Shown: one piece after another, positions 49,204 to 58,706 of the stretch
Position numbering within the stretch: position 1 is the first letter of the stretch
Layout of the letters: each line of letters starts with the position of its first letter
Assembly (NCBI RefSeq): GCF_023073915.1
Contig: NZ_JADPKK010000022.1
Location: 248,001-312,000, forward strand
From: Bradyrhizobium sp. 149
GTDB taxonomy: Bacteria > Pseudomonadota > Alphaproteobacteria > Rhizobiales > Xanthobacteraceae
Length of the DNA stretch: 64,000 bases
Direction of reading: 5' to 3'
The notes under the pieces: model-generated
The model's input: the letters and a program-made list of their open reading frames with translations, nothing else
What the model was told of the DNA's origin: nothing
Databases searched by the model: none
Translations under genes and position numbers: made by a program

Positions 49204-50589
49204 CTAGATCACACCCGCCAGCCGCAGCGCTACGCCCGCCGCACAGCTCCCCGCGAGCACCGTGAGCATGCCGAGCTTGAAGCGGAAGATCGCGGTCGCG
49301 GCCGCGATCGACAGCACGAGCGCGGGGATGTCGACGCTCGTCAGCACCGGCATGTCGAAGGCAAACGGGAAGGCGTGCACCGGCACGGTCTCGCGGAACA
49401 GCGTATGCAGCGCGAACCAGATCGAGAGGTTGAGGATCACGCCGACGACGGCGGCCGTGATCGCGCCGAGCGCGCCGGCGAGGCCAGCGTTGCCGCGCAG
49501 CCGCTCGATGTAGGGGGCGCCGACGAAGATCCAGAGGAAGCAGGGCGTGAACGTGACCCAGGTTGCGAGCAGTCCGCCCAACGTCGCCGCGAGCATCGGC
49601 GACAGGCCGCTGGCGTCGCGGTAGGCCGCCATGAAGCCTACAAATTGGAGCACCATGATCAGTGGGCCCGGCGTGGTCTCGGCCATGCCGAGACCGTCGA
49701 GCATCTCGTGCGGCTTCAGCCAGTGATAGTGCTCGACCGCCTGCTGGGCGACATAGGCCAGCACCGCATAGGCGCCGCCGAAGGTGACCAGCGCCATCTT
49801 TGAGAAGAACAGCGCGATCTGGCTGAACACGTTGGCCTGCCCGAACGCCGCGAGCAACGCGATCACCGGCACCAGCCAGAGCGTTAGCCACAGCGCGCCG
49901 ACGCGGACGGTACGCGCGGTGTCCGGGCGAACGTGATCGGGCACGGCGTCGCCGAGCATGCTGTCGACCAGGGCGCTGCTGCCGCCAGGGCCGTGACCGG
50001 CCGGAGCGAATTCCGGACGGCCCCGCCTGGCGCCGACATAGCCAATCATGCCGGCGGCAATGATGATGATGGGGAAGGGGACGGCGAAGAAGAAGATCAC
50101 GACAAAGGCCATCGCGGCGAGCGCAATCATGATGCGGTTCTTCAAGGCGCGCTTGCCGACGCGCACCACGGCCTCGACGACGATGGCGAGCACGGCGGCC
50201 TTCAGCCCGAAGAACAGCGCCTCGACGAAGCTGACATTGCCGAAGGCAGCATAGACGTAGCTCAGGCCCATGATGGCGATGATGCCGGGCAGGATGAACA
50301 GCCCGCCCGCCATCAGCCCGCCGGCGGTGCGATGCATCAGCCAGCCGATATAGGTCGCGAGCTGCTGCGCCTCGGGGCCCGGCAGCAGCATGCAGTAGTT
50401 CAGCGCGTGGAGGAAGCGACCTTCGGAGATCCAGTTCTTCTCCTCGACCAGGATGCGGTGCATCACCGCGATTTGGCCCGCGGGCCCGCCAAAGCTCAGG
50501 CAGGCGACGCGGAGCCAGACGCGAAAAGCTTCACTGAAGCTGATGCCGTGACCGGCATCAGCTTCAGCTTGGAGATTGCGAATATCCAT
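49204..50589 (-). CDS. chrA: Chromate transporter ChrA
   Basis: 461 residues, long form with two homologous CHR domains. First: CLSFGGPAGQIAVMHR, NYCMLLPGPEAQQLATYIGW. Second: ALVTFGGAYAVLAYVAQQ, GLGMAETTPGPLIMVLQFVG. The repeated FGG and PGP motifs are the family hallmark. Inner-membrane chromate/sulfate carrier that exports CrO4(2-). It is directly preceded by chrB, whose stop codon overlaps its ATG by one base, forming an operon. Confidence 0.95.
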   Translation of the reverse strand: MDIRNLQAEADAGHGISFSEAFRVWLRVACLSFGGPAGQIAVMHRILVEEKNWISEGRFLHALNYCMLLPGPEAQQLATYIGWLMHRTAGGLMAGGLFILPGIIAIMGLSYVYAAFGNVSFVEALFFGLKAAVLAIVVEAVVRVGKRALKNRIMIALAAMAFVVIFFFAVPFPIIIIAAGMIGYVGARRGRPEFAPAGHGPGGSSALVDSMLGDAVPDHVRPDTARTVRVGALWLTLWLVPVIALLAAFGQANVFSQIALFFSKMALVTFGGAYAVLAYVAQQAVEHYHWLKPHEMLDGLGMAETTPGPLIMVLQFVGFMAAYRDASGLSPMLAATLGGLLATWVTFTPCFLWIFVGAPYIERLRGNAGLAGALGAITAAVVGVILNLSIWFALHTLFRETVPVHAFPFAFDMPVLTSVDIPALVLSIAAATAIFRFKLGMLTVLAGSCAAGVALRLAGVI

Positions 50590-51407
50590 TACGCCTTCGT
50601 CTTGTTGGTGGGCCAGTTGTGAGTCTCAGCCGTCGCGTCGCGGCACCAGCGGTAGAACGCGTCGTAGAGCAGCATGCCGGCCCCGAGCTGTTCGAGATCG
50701 TCGTCATACATCCGCGACAGCCCGAGCGAGGCCGCGAGCAGGCCGGGGGCTTCCGGCGCGAGATCGGGCCGCGCGGTGTCGGCGCCGCGCACCAGCGTTG
50801 CCAGCCGAAGCAGAGCCGGTGCCGCGATCCCGAATTCCTCGATCATCACATCGAAGGTGCAGAGCTCGCCGTGGTGGCTCCAGAACACGTTCTCGATGTC
50901 GAACGGGGCTGCGTTGAAGCGTTCGCCAACGGCAACCACTTCGGAGGGAGCCACGAACAAGAATATCGCATTGGGATCGACGAAGCGGCGGATCAGCCAG
51001 GGGCAGGCGATGCGGTCGACCTTGGGCCGCGCCCGCGTCACCCAGACGGTGCGTCCCTTGGCGTCGCGCGGTGGCAGCTTGCGGGTCTCGAGCAGCGGCA
51101 GCTTGGCCGCCTTCCAGCCCTCGAAACCGCCCTCCAGCGTCTCGGCCTGGACCCCGAGCTGTCTGAGCCAGGCCGCGGTGCCCTGCGCGAGCTTTTCGCC
51201 GCGCAGACAGGAGACGATGGCGGGCCGGCCGGCAAATGCGCCGCCCCAGTCCGAGACCTTATCGTGGCTGAGCTTGATGGAACCGGGAATCAGCCGCCGG
51301 TCAGCGGCAAAATCCTCGTCGGTGCGCACGTCGATCAGGGCAGGGGCGTTCGCCGTGCCGATCAGCCGTGCCAGTTTGTCAGATGATATCGTCGTGTAGG
51401 AAGACAT
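50589..51407 (-). CDS. chrB: Rhodanese-ChrB chromate-resistance protein
   Basis: 272 residues from the ATG at 51407. Residues 1-110 form a rhodanese domain with active-site Cys in VSCLRGEKLAQG. The rest matches the ChrB C-terminal domain: RPKVDRIACPWLIRRFVDPN, SHHGELCTFDVMIEEFG and MYDDDLEQLGAGMLLYDAFY. The usual N-terminal ChrB regulatory domain is replaced by rhodanese, so this form may sense or reduce rather than repress. First gene of the chr operon. Confidence 0.87.
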   Translation of the reverse strand: MSSYTTISSDKLARLIGTANAPALIDVRTDEDFAADRRLIPGSIKLSHDKVSDWGGAFAGRPAIVSCLRGEKLAQGTAAWLRQLGVQAETLEGGFEGWKAAKLPLLETRKLPPRDAKGRTVWVTRARPKVDRIACPWLIRRFVDPNAIFLFVAPSEVVAVGERFNAAPFDIENVFWSHHGELCTFDVMIEEFGIAAPALLRLATLVRGADTARPDLAPEAPGLLAASLGLSRMYDDDLEQLGAGMLLYDAFYRWCRDATAETHNWPTNKTKA

Positions 51408-51603
51408 GATGCGCCCTCGTAAAATCAAACGGGACGCGATACTTGGGCATGTCGCCTCGTGGGGAGATCGCTCAAATCCCCATGAACTTCATTACACCGG
51501 TTCGGCACCCACCTGTCAATCGGCTCGTTCCGCCGATTTTGCCCGGGAGACTTGCGGGTCTATATTCGCGGTCAACGGCCCGGACCTTCTCGGAGAATTT
51601 TCG

Positions 51604-52554
51604 ATGCATTCCCATTCCATCGAACAATGGACCCATGACCATGCCTTCCTGGGCGAGAAGCATGACGAGAACGAGCGGCGCACCTGGCTCGTGGTCGTCC
51701 TGACGCTGGTCATGATGGTCGGCGAGATCGTCGCCGGCTCGCTGTTCGGGTCGATGGCGCTGCTCGCCGACGGCTGGCACATGGGCACGCATGCGGCGGC
51801 GCTGGGCATTGCCGCCTTCGCCTATCGCTTTGCGCGGCGGCACCTCGGCAACTCGCATTTCACCTTCGGCACCGGCAAGTTCGGCGATCTCGCCGCCTTT
51901 GCCAGCGCGATCATTCTCGGCCTGATCGCAGTCGAGATTGCCTATGAGAGCATGCTGCGGCTGATCACGCCGGTGCCGATCGTCTATGGCGAGGCGATCG
52001 CGGTCGCTACCCTGGGCCTCTGCGTCAATCTCGCCAGCGCGTGGTTGCTCCGCGACAGCCATGGCCATCACCACCGTGGCCACGCGCATGACGATGACGA
52101 TGATCATGGTCATGATCATCACCACCACCATCGCGACAACAATCTCCGCGCCGCCTACGTCCATGTCATGGCGGATGCGGCGACCTCGGTGCTGGCGATC
52201 GCCGCGCTCATCGTCGCGATGTATGCGGGATGGGTCTGGGCGGATCCCGCTGTGGGGCTGATCGGCAGCGTGGTGATCGCAAGCTGGGCGTTCGGTCTGA
52301 TCAAGACATCAGGCGCGGTGCTGCTCGACGTGCGCACCGACGAGAAGCTGGAGCGTGTGATCCGGGCGCGCATGGAGATCGGCGACGACCGCGTCACCGA
52401 TCTGCATCTGTGGCAGGTCGGCCCCGGCCATTGCGCCGTGCTGCTCTCGGTGGTGTCGGACCAGCCGAAGCAGCCGACCGTCTACAAGAGGCGGCTCGCC
52501 GGGTTGAAGGGGCTCAGCCACGTCACGGTCGAGGTCGAGACTTGCCCACACTGA
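51604..52554 (+). CDS. dmeF: Cation diffusion facilitator, DmeF type
   Basis: 316 residues from the ATG at 51604 (GGAG upstream). Six membrane helices; metal-site blocks ALLADGWHMGTHAAAL and VHVMADAATSVLAIAAL (H/D pairs). Between helices 4 and 5 a cytosolic His/Asp-rich loop starts HGHHHRGHAHDDDD and runs into HGHDHHHHH. DmeF proteins export Co2+ and Ni2+ in rhizobia and pseudomonads; the assignment to DmeF over other CDFs rests on the N-terminal HSHSIEQWTHDHAFLG. Confidence 0.9.
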   Translation: MHSHSIEQWTHDHAFLGEKHDENERRTWLVVVLTLVMMVGEIVAGSLFGSMALLADGWHMGTHAAALGIAAFAYRFARRHLGNSHFTFGTGKFGDLAAFASAIILGLIAVEIAYESMLRLITPVPIVYGEAIAVATLGLCVNLASAWLLRDSHGHHHRGHAHDDDDDHGHDHHHHHRDNNLRAAYVHVMADAATSVLAIAALIVAMYAGWVWADPAVGLIGSVVIASWAFGLIKTSGAVLLDVRTDEKLERVIRARMEIGDDRVTDLHLWQVGPGHCAVLLSVVSDQPKQPTVYKRRLAGLKGLSHVTVEVETCPH

Positions 52555-52660
52555 GCCTGCCCGCATTGACGATGGCTTTGCGGGAATTCTGCGAAGTGAT
52601 CGGGGTTGATCCTCGGTCACAGCCGGCATGGCAGCCGACCTGGCTGCAAGGGAGGAACGA

Positions 52661-53491
52661 ATGATGCCAAGGATCAAGCTCGCTCTCGCCGTCGCTGCCC
52701 TCGTTCTGTCCAGTCATGCGGTGCTCGCGCAGTCCGAAAAGACCGGCGTCGAAAAGCTCTACGTCCTCAATTGCGGGGAGGGCACCGCCGGCGACATCTC
52801 GCGCTGGACGCCCGGCCTGAATGAGGGGAAGACGATGGACTTCGTCGACAGCTGCTATCTCATCAAGCACGCCAAGGGCTGGTTCCTGTGGGACACCGGC
52901 ATCGCCGACGCAGTCGCGGCGATGCCAAATGGACTCACGCCTGCCGATCCCAAAGCCGTGACCTGGCGGCGGCCGAAGACGCTTGCGGCCCAGCTCGAAC
53001 AGCTCAGCCTCAAGCCGGATGACGTCAAGATGATGGCCGTCTCGCACACCCATCCCGACCACACCGGCAATGTCGAGCTGTTCCCGCAGGCCACGCTCTT
53101 CGTGCAAAAGGCCGAATATGACTGGCCCGGCGCCAACAACGAGCTGCGCTTCAAGCCGTCACATCCGGTCGAGCTGCTCGCGGGCGACAAGGACGTCTTC
53201 GGCGACGGCAGCGTCACCATCCTGTCGACGCCCGGCCATACGCCGGGCCACCAATCGCTGCTGGTGAAGCTGCCGAAGACCGGCGCGGTGGTGCTGTCCG
53301 GCGATGCCGTTCATTTTAGGGATAATTGGGACAACCGCCGTGTGCCCAGCATGAATGCCAACAAGGACCAGAGCGCGGCCTCGATGCAGAAGATCGCCGA
53401 CACGCTCGGCAAGGAGAAGGCGCAGCTCTGGATCAACCACGACAAGGCCCAGCGCGACAGCCAGAAGATGGCACCGGAGTTTTACGACTGA
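52661..53491 (+). CDS. Secreted metallo-beta-lactamase-fold lactonase-like protein
   Basis: 276 residues from the ATG at 52661 (GGAGG upstream). Signal peptide (KLALAVAALVLSSHAVLAQS), then an MBL hydrolase with metal motif SHTHPDHTG, TPGHTPGHQ, LSGDAVHF and a C-terminal His in INHDKAQ. Sequence and order resemble N-acyl-homoserine lactonases of the AttM/AiiB group, but export to the periplasm is not typical of those, so the substrate is open. Confidence 0.85.
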   Translation: MMPRIKLALAVAALVLSSHAVLAQSEKTGVEKLYVLNCGEGTAGDISRWTPGLNEGKTMDFVDSCYLIKHAKGWFLWDTGIADAVAAMPNGLTPADPKAVTWRRPKTLAAQLEQLSLKPDDVKMMAVSHTHPDHTGNVELFPQATLFVQKAEYDWPGANNELRFKPSHPVELLAGDKDVFGDGSVTILSTPGHTPGHQSLLVKLPKTGAVVLSGDAVHFRDNWDNRRVPSMNANKDQSAASMQKIADTLGKEKAQLWINHDKAQRDSQKMAPEFYD

Positions 53492-53504
53492 CGCTCGCGC
53501 CGAG

Positions 53505-53529
53505 TTGCTGCCATGACGGTGGCAGCAGC
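53505..53529 (+). terminator. Candidate terminator after the lactonase-like gene
   Basis: TGCTGCCA / TGGCAGCA stem with a 6-base loop, 14 bases after the stop; weak T content after it. Confidence 0.4.
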
Positions 53530-53573
53530 TTCGTGCTAAGGCGCTCCGCATAGCTCCGGGACAGGAGACGATT

Positions 53574-54452
53574 GTGGGGGAGTGGGCCGGGGTTGCGATC
53601 GCGCTTGTCTCGAGCAGTCTCGGCGGCACGGCCGCAGCGATCACTCGCTATCTCGTCGGCGGCGCCGATCCGATCCTGCTCGCGATCCTGCGCTGGGGGA
53701 TCGGCTTTCTCTGCCTGTTGCCATGTGCGATTCTGCTCGGCGTGCGCTGGCCGCAGCGATCCGACTGGGCGGCCGTGGCGCTGCTCGGAATCTGCTTTTT
53801 CGGCCTGTTCTTCATCCTCTACAACATCGCGGTCTCCTACACGACGGCCGCGCGCGCCAGTCTCGCGCTGGCGACACTGCCGCTCCACACCATGGTGGTC
53901 GGCGCGCTGCTCGGTGTGGAGCGGTTGACGGCGCGCAAGATCATCGGTGTCGGCATCGCGGTGCTCGGCGTGGCGGCGGCGCTGGCCGCCGGTCTGGCGC
54001 AAAGCCCGCCGGGGGCCTGGCGCGGTGAGCTGATCATGACGGGCGCCGTGTTCTGCATGGCGTTCTACAATGTGCTGTCGCGGCCGCTGATGCAGCGCTC
54101 CAGCACGCTCGGCTTTCTCACGGTCGGCATGGGGGCGGGCGCCGGCGTGCTGGTGCTCGCGGGTGTGGTGAAAGGCAGTTTCGCAGCGCTCGGGCACTTC
54201 ACGACGGCGCAGTGGATCGCCGGCATCTATCTGGGCGTTGGCGGCAGCGCACTCGCCTTCATCCTCTGGGTCATGGCGCTGGCGCGCGCGACGCCGACCC
54301 GCGTCGCCAATACGATGACGGTCAACCCGATCGCCGCCACCTTGCTCGCAGCGCTGCTGATCGGCGAGCCGATCACCCCGAATCTTCTGATCGGGTTGAT
54401 CGCGGTGTTCGCCGGAATCTGGATTGCGACCGGCGATGCCAAGCCGGCTTAG
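53574..54452 (+). CDS. EamA/DMT-family transporter
   Basis: 292 residues from a GTG. Ten hydrophobic segments in two EamA repeats: LRWGIGFLCLLPCAILLG and ALATLPLHTMVVGALLG, then IYLGVGGSALAFILWVMALA and MTVNPIAATLLAALLIGEPI. Drug/metabolite exporter of the inner membrane; substrate unknown. Convergent with a small membrane-protein gene, overlapping by 4 bases. Confidence 0.9.
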   Translation: MGEWAGVAIALVSSSLGGTAAAITRYLVGGADPILLAILRWGIGFLCLLPCAILLGVRWPQRSDWAAVALLGICFFGLFFILYNIAVSYTTAARASLALATLPLHTMVVGALLGVERLTARKIIGVGIAVLGVAAALAAGLAQSPPGAWRGELIMTGAVFCMAFYNVLSRPLMQRSSTLGFLTVGMGAGAGVLVLAGVVKGSFAALGHFTTAQWIAGIYLGVGGSALAFILWVMALARATPTRVANTMTVNPIAATLLAALLIGEPITPNLLIGLIAVFAGIWIATGDAKPA

Positions 54453-54640
54453 CTGCGCGGTGCTGTCACGGCGGGCGGGCTTGCTTCGGGCGCCTTCTTC
54501 GGCTTCAGCGAGCCGGCATAGAACGAGATCAGCCAGACGAGGATGATGGCGAGGAGATAGACACCCCAAGCCTGCGGCGGCGTGGTCGCCCAACGCAAGA
54601 GGCCTTTGAATGTGCGGGGCGGGCGGGTGTCGTTGTTCAT
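54449..54640 (-). CDS. Small single-span membrane protein (63 aa)
   Basis: 63 residues: MNNDTRPPRTFKGLLRWATT, membrane helix WGVYLLAIILVWLISFYAG, then a Pro/Ala/Lys-rich tail. No family assigned. Same strand as, and 31 bases after, the MFS gene, so it could be co-transcribed. Confidence 0.65.
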   Translation of the reverse strand: MNNDTRPPRTFKGLLRWATTPPQAWGVYLLAIILVWLISFYAGSLKPKKAPEASPPAVTAPRS

Positions 54641-54671
54641 CGCGCGCTTGTGCGCGAAAGCGCGCGCGTGG

Positions 54672-55829
54672 TCAATCCGGCCGCGGTTGCGCGCGGATCA
54701 GGAACAGCGCCGCCAAGGCCGAGAGGCTGAGCGCGGACGAGACGATCAGCACCTTCGCGCCCATGACGTCGATGAGCAGGCCGAAGGCCAGTGGCGCCAC
54801 GGCCTGCGCCATCCGTGCCGGCGCGCCGATGATGCCGAGGCGATAGCCGAAATCCTTGGGGCCGAAGATCGACAGCGGTAGCGTGCCGCGCGCAATGGTC
54901 AAAATGCCGTTGCCGGAGCCGTGGAACAGCGCAAACCCACTGGCCGCGGCGCCGCCGAAGATCGCCACGACCACCGCGCCGATCGGATGCGTGAGGCAGG
55001 CGAGCCGCGTCGACCACAGCGGATGAAAGCGGCTGAGGAAGCCCGCTTCGAGAACCCGCGCGGCCACTTGCGCGGGGCCGATCAGCGCACCGGCCGCGAT
55101 CGCCTCGACCGGCGTCGCGCCTGTGGCCTCCAGGATGCGCGGGAAATGCGCGGCCATCGCGCCCGTGACGGTCCAGACTGCCGCAAAGATGAAGGCGAGC
55201 AGCACCATGGTGCGGTCGAGCGGCAGATGCGGCTTCGCCGCCGTCGCCGTAGCCTGCTTGGCGCCCTTCATCGTCGGCAACAAGAAGAAGTTGAGGGGCA
55301 AGCCGATCAGGATATTGGCCGCGGCCCAGGCAAAGCAGGTGTCGCGCCAGCCGATATGGGCAAGGCCCCAGGCGGTCAGGGGCCAGCCGACGGTCGAGGC
55401 AAAGCCCGCCATCAGCGTGATGCCCGTGATGGGCCTGCGCGCCTCGGTACCGTAGATGCGGCCGAGCGCGGCGAAGGCGGCGTCGTAGAGGCCCATCGCC
55501 ATGCCGATGCCGAGCACGAGCCAGGCAATCGCCATCACCGCCACCGATTGCGAGAGGCCGAGCAGGATGAGGCCGGCGGCGATCGTCAGATTCGAAACCG
55601 AGAGGACCTGCCGGCCGCCGACGAGATCGATCTGACGCCCGATCCGTGGTCCCAGCATCGCCGAGATCACCAGCGAGGCCGAGAACGCGCCAAAGATCCA
55701 GTTGGAGGAGACGCCGAGGTCGCGCGCCATGGGATCGGCGAGCAACGCCGGCAGATAGTAGCTCGAGGCCCAGGCCAGGGTCTGCGTGGTACCGAGCGCC
55801 AGGATGATCGGAAGCTGGCGCTGGCTCAT
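54672..55829 (-). CDS. MFS transporter (BC/OFA-like)
   Basis: 385 residues from the ATG at 55829 (MSQRQLPIILALGTTQTLAW). Twelve hydrophobic segments; the loop 2-3 motif reads LGPRIGRQIDLVGGRQVLS. The frame is open far upstream, but that part has antisense-type composition. Major-facilitator permease of the inner membrane; substrate unknown. Followed by the 63-residue gene. Confidence 0.87.
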   Translation of the reverse strand: MSQRQLPIILALGTTQTLAWASSYYLPALLADPMARDLGVSSNWIFGAFSASLVISAMLGPRIGRQIDLVGGRQVLSVSNLTIAAGLILLGLSQSVAVMAIAWLVLGIGMAMGLYDAAFAALGRIYGTEARRPITGITLMAGFASTVGWPLTAWGLAHIGWRDTCFAWAAANILIGLPLNFFLLPTMKGAKQATATAAKPHLPLDRTMVLLAFIFAAVWTVTGAMAAHFPRILEATGATPVEAIAAGALIGPAQVAARVLEAGFLSRFHPLWSTRLACLTHPIGAVVVAIFGGAAASGFALFHGSGNGILTIARGTLPLSIFGPKDFGYRLGIIGAPARMAQAVAPLAFGLLIDVMGAKVLIVSSALSLSALAALFLIRAQPRPD

Positions 55830-56006
55830 CCGCGCGTGCGTCCGATTCTGGTCGACAAAGTCATCATCGCCGGCATTTGCCGCCTGCGTAGCGAGCGCGT
55901 CAACCGCGGCCGCGGCATGTTCGACCTGCAAGAGACGCGAGCCTTGCGCACGGCCAGCGCGTGGCTTGCGCCTTTCGCTCGTCACGAATGCACGGCATAA
56001 TGGCGC

Positions 56007-57266
56007 ATGCAATTGACCTCCCGCCTCGCGCTGATGAACTGGCTGACCCGCCAGGGGCTCACGGGCCTGCCCGAAAACGAACTGCTCCGCGGGTTCTGCG
56101 AGCGCTGCCGCGCCGAAGGCCTGGAACTCTCGCGCGGGCTCGTCGTGATCGACACGCTGCATCCGATCTATGAGGGCCGCGGCTTCCGCTGGAGCGACCG
56201 GCAGAGCAACGAGAGCGACGCATTCGAATACGGTTCGACCGCCGAAGGCGACGCGGCCAAAAGCTGGCGCCGCTCGGTGTTCTTCCACATGCTCGAGCAT
56301 GGCGACGACGAGATGGTGATCGATCTCGCCGATGCCCCGTCGATGGATTTTTCCCAGATCGGCGAGCTCGCCGAGAAGGGCCACCGGCACTATCTCGCCT
56401 TCGTGCATCGCTTCGGCGAGAATGGTGCGCTCGGCCTGATGGACTGCCTCTATTCCTGCTGGACCACGCGCCGCGACAGCGGCTTCGCCGAAGGCGAGCT
56501 CGAGACGCTGCGCGATCTCGTGCCGGTGCTGGGGCTCGCGATCAAATCGGCGCAGCAGGTCGACATCGCGCGCACGCTGGGCCGGGTCTATCTCGGCCGC
56601 GATGCCTCCGAGCAGGTGCTGCGCGGGCGCATCTCGCGCGGCGTCACCGAGCGCATCAACGCCGTGCTCTGGTATTCGGATCTGCGCGGCTCGACCGGAA
56701 TCAGCGAGAGCATCGGCCCCGACGAGATCATCCCGTTCCTCAACGACTATGCGCAGGCCGTGATCGATGCGATCCATGACGCCGGCGGGGACGTGCTGAA
56801 GCTGATCGGCGACGGCGTCCTCGCGATGTTCACCGGCGAGGACATGGCGGGTGCCCGCCGCGCCGCACTTCGCGCCGAGCATCTGTTCCGCAAGAACGTC
56901 GCGGCGCTGAACCTGCGGCGGGAGGCCGACGGCCGTCCCACCACGTCCGCCTATATCGGCCTGCATGTCGGCGAGGTTTTTTACGGCAATATCGGCAGCG
57001 AGGACCGGCTTGATTTCACCGTGGTCGGTCCGACCGTGAACGAGGTCAGTCGCATCGCCTCGATGAGTCGTTCGGTCGATCGCGAGCTGCTGGCGTCGGC
57101 GGAATTCTACAAAGGCCTCGACGCCACCGGCCGCCGCTACCTCGTCTCTACCGGTCGCTACGCGCTGCGCGGCATCGGCCGCGCGCAGGATCTCTACACG
57201 CTCGATCCCGAAGTTGACGTAAGCGAACCGGTGATGGGGAGCTACGAGCGGTATCTGGCGAATTAG
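56007..57266 (+). CDS. Class III adenylate/guanylate cyclase
   Basis: 419 residues. Residues 1-200 are a GAF-like sensory part with no clear ligand site. Residues 205-385 form a class III cyclase domain: metal Asp225 in LWYSDLRGSTG, Lys265 and second metal Asp269 in VLKLIGDGVLAMF, LHVGEVFYGNIGS, and the transition-state region VVGPTVNEVSRI. Soluble. Lys265 favours ATP over GTP. No effector gene is adjacent. Confidence 0.9.
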   Translation: MQLTSRLALMNWLTRQGLTGLPENELLRGFCERCRAEGLELSRGLVVIDTLHPIYEGRGFRWSDRQSNESDAFEYGSTAEGDAAKSWRRSVFFHMLEHGDDEMVIDLADAPSMDFSQIGELAEKGHRHYLAFVHRFGENGALGLMDCLYSCWTTRRDSGFAEGELETLRDLVPVLGLAIKSAQQVDIARTLGRVYLGRDASEQVLRGRISRGVTERINAVLWYSDLRGSTGISESIGPDEIIPFLNDYAQAVIDAIHDAGGDVLKLIGDGVLAMFTGEDMAGARRAALRAEHLFRKNVAALNLRREADGRPTTSAYIGLHVGEVFYGNIGSEDRLDFTVVGPTVNEVSRIASMSRSVDRELLASAEFYKGLDATGRRYLVSTGRYALRGIGRAQDLYTLDPEVDVSEPVMGSYERYLAN

Positions 57267-57294
57267 GCTGGCTGCTCCTTCCCACGCGGCGGCA

Positions 57295-58539
57295 CTAACA
57301 TCGCGCTGGCACTTCGTCGCCTACCATGGCCGGCTGCCGATCCAACGCCACCGCGGGCGACAGCCAAATGACCAGCGCCTGCACCCCGAACACGGCCGCC
57401 GCGAGATAGAGGCACGCTTCCGCGCTCCAGAGGCCGCCGACGATCGCACCGAGTGCCGAGCCGACCGGGCGGGCCCCGTAGCTCATGATGTTGATGGCGG
57501 AGACGCGGCCCAGGAGGCGTGGCGGGGTCACCGACTGGCGCAGCGTCGTGGTCGAGATCACCCACAGGATCGGCCCGACGCCGAGCAGGAAGAAGCTCAA
57601 GGCCGCGAGCCAGGGCGAGGGGACCAGCACTGTCAGCGCCATTACCATTGCGGCGACGAAGCCGGTGACGGGGCCGAGGCCGACAACGATGCCGAACGCG
57701 ATGCGCTTCATCACCCGCGTGGCGAACAGCGCGCCGATCACCATGCCGACGCCGTACATCGTCAGCACCGTGCCGATGCCGGCGGCGGTCAGGCCGAGGT
57801 GACGCACGGCGTAGGGCACGAACACTGCGATCTGCAGGAACCATCCGGTGTTGAAGATGAACTGGGTGATGAACACCGGCCGCAGCAGCGGATGGTGAAA
57901 CACGAAGGCCGCGCCTTCGCGGATGTCCTGGAACGGATGCCGCCGCGGCGCCGGCGTACGGGCAGGTTCATAGATGCCGGACAGCAGCACGACCGCGATC
58001 GCCGAGAGCGCCGCCGCAAAACCGAAGGCCGGGCTCGCGCCCCACCACCCCACCAGCGCGCCGCCGAGCGCAGGGCCGCTGGCGAAGGCGATGGTGCGTG
58101 CGAGCTCGATCCGCGCATTGGCCGCAGGCAACAGGTCCGAACTCACCAGCGAGGGCACCAGCGCCGGCGCGGCCACGCTGTAGACGACAGTGCCGCACAC
58201 GGCGGCAAAGCCGAGCAGCGCCAGCAGCGGCAGATTGAGCGCGCCGAGCGCGAGCAGCAGCACGATCGCCGCAAGCGCCGCGGCCCGCAGCGCCTCGGCG
58301 CCCGCCATCAGCGAGCGGCGGGAGATGCGGTCGGCCAGCAGGCCGGCCGGAATGGCGAAGAGGACGAAGGGCAGGGTCAGCGCGGTCTGGAGCAGGCCGG
58401 TCTGGCCTTCGGCGACGCCGAGCGTCAGCACCGCGACGATAGGGGCCGCGGCCAGAGCGATCTGTTCGGCCGACTGCGCCGCCAAATTGGACCAGGCGAG
58501 GCGGTTGAATGTCTCGGGGAGGCGCGGAGCATTTGACAT
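57295..58539 (-). CDS. MFS transporter (MFS_3/enterobactin-exporter-like)
   Basis: 414 residues. About eleven hydrophobic segments, motif A-like PAGLLADRISRRSLM, and MNLP... central loop replaced by YEPARTPAPRRHPFQDIREG typical of the TMEM180/MFS_3 group. Drug or siderophore efflux in the inner membrane is the usual role. Convergent with the cyclase gene. Confidence 0.9.
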   Translation of the reverse strand: MSNAPRLPETFNRLAWSNLAAQSAEQIALAAAPIVAVLTLGVAEGQTGLLQTALTLPFVLFAIPAGLLADRISRRSLMAGAEALRAAALAAIVLLLALGALNLPLLALLGFAAVCGTVVYSVAAPALVPSLVSSDLLPAANARIELARTIAFASGPALGGALVGWWGASPAFGFAAALSAIAVVLLSGIYEPARTPAPRRHPFQDIREGAAFVFHHPLLRPVFITQFIFNTGWFLQIAVFVPYAVRHLGLTAAGIGTVLTMYGVGMVIGALFATRVMKRIAFGIVVGLGPVTGFVAAMVMALTVLVPSPWLAALSFFLLGVGPILWVISTTTLRQSVTPPRLLGRVSAINIMSYGARPVGSALGAIVGGLWSAEACLYLAAAVFGVQALVIWLSPAVALDRQPAMVGDEVPARC

Positions 58540-58656
58540 GGCTCATTTCCTGCAAAGTCGAGTTGGCGCCACTATCCGCCTCCGAGCGCGGCCAAACCCA
58601 CCCGCTTCCCGACAGGGTCGCGAACAACGGCCGCGCCGGGAACCCATGCGGCTAGA

Positions 58657-58681
58657 TGCAGTTGCAAATGAGTTGCAATAA
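58657..58681 (+). promoter_or_regulatory. Candidate Mn-responsive (Mur/Fur) site before mntH
   Basis: TGCAGTTGCAAATG followed by AGTTGCAATA: two copies of GTTGCAA 12 bases apart, 26-50 bases before the mntH start. In B. japonicum mntH is known to be controlled by manganese through the Fur (Mur) protein. Confidence 0.45.
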
Positions 58682-58706
58682 GGCTCGACTTCGGTATTCT
58701 CGCTTT

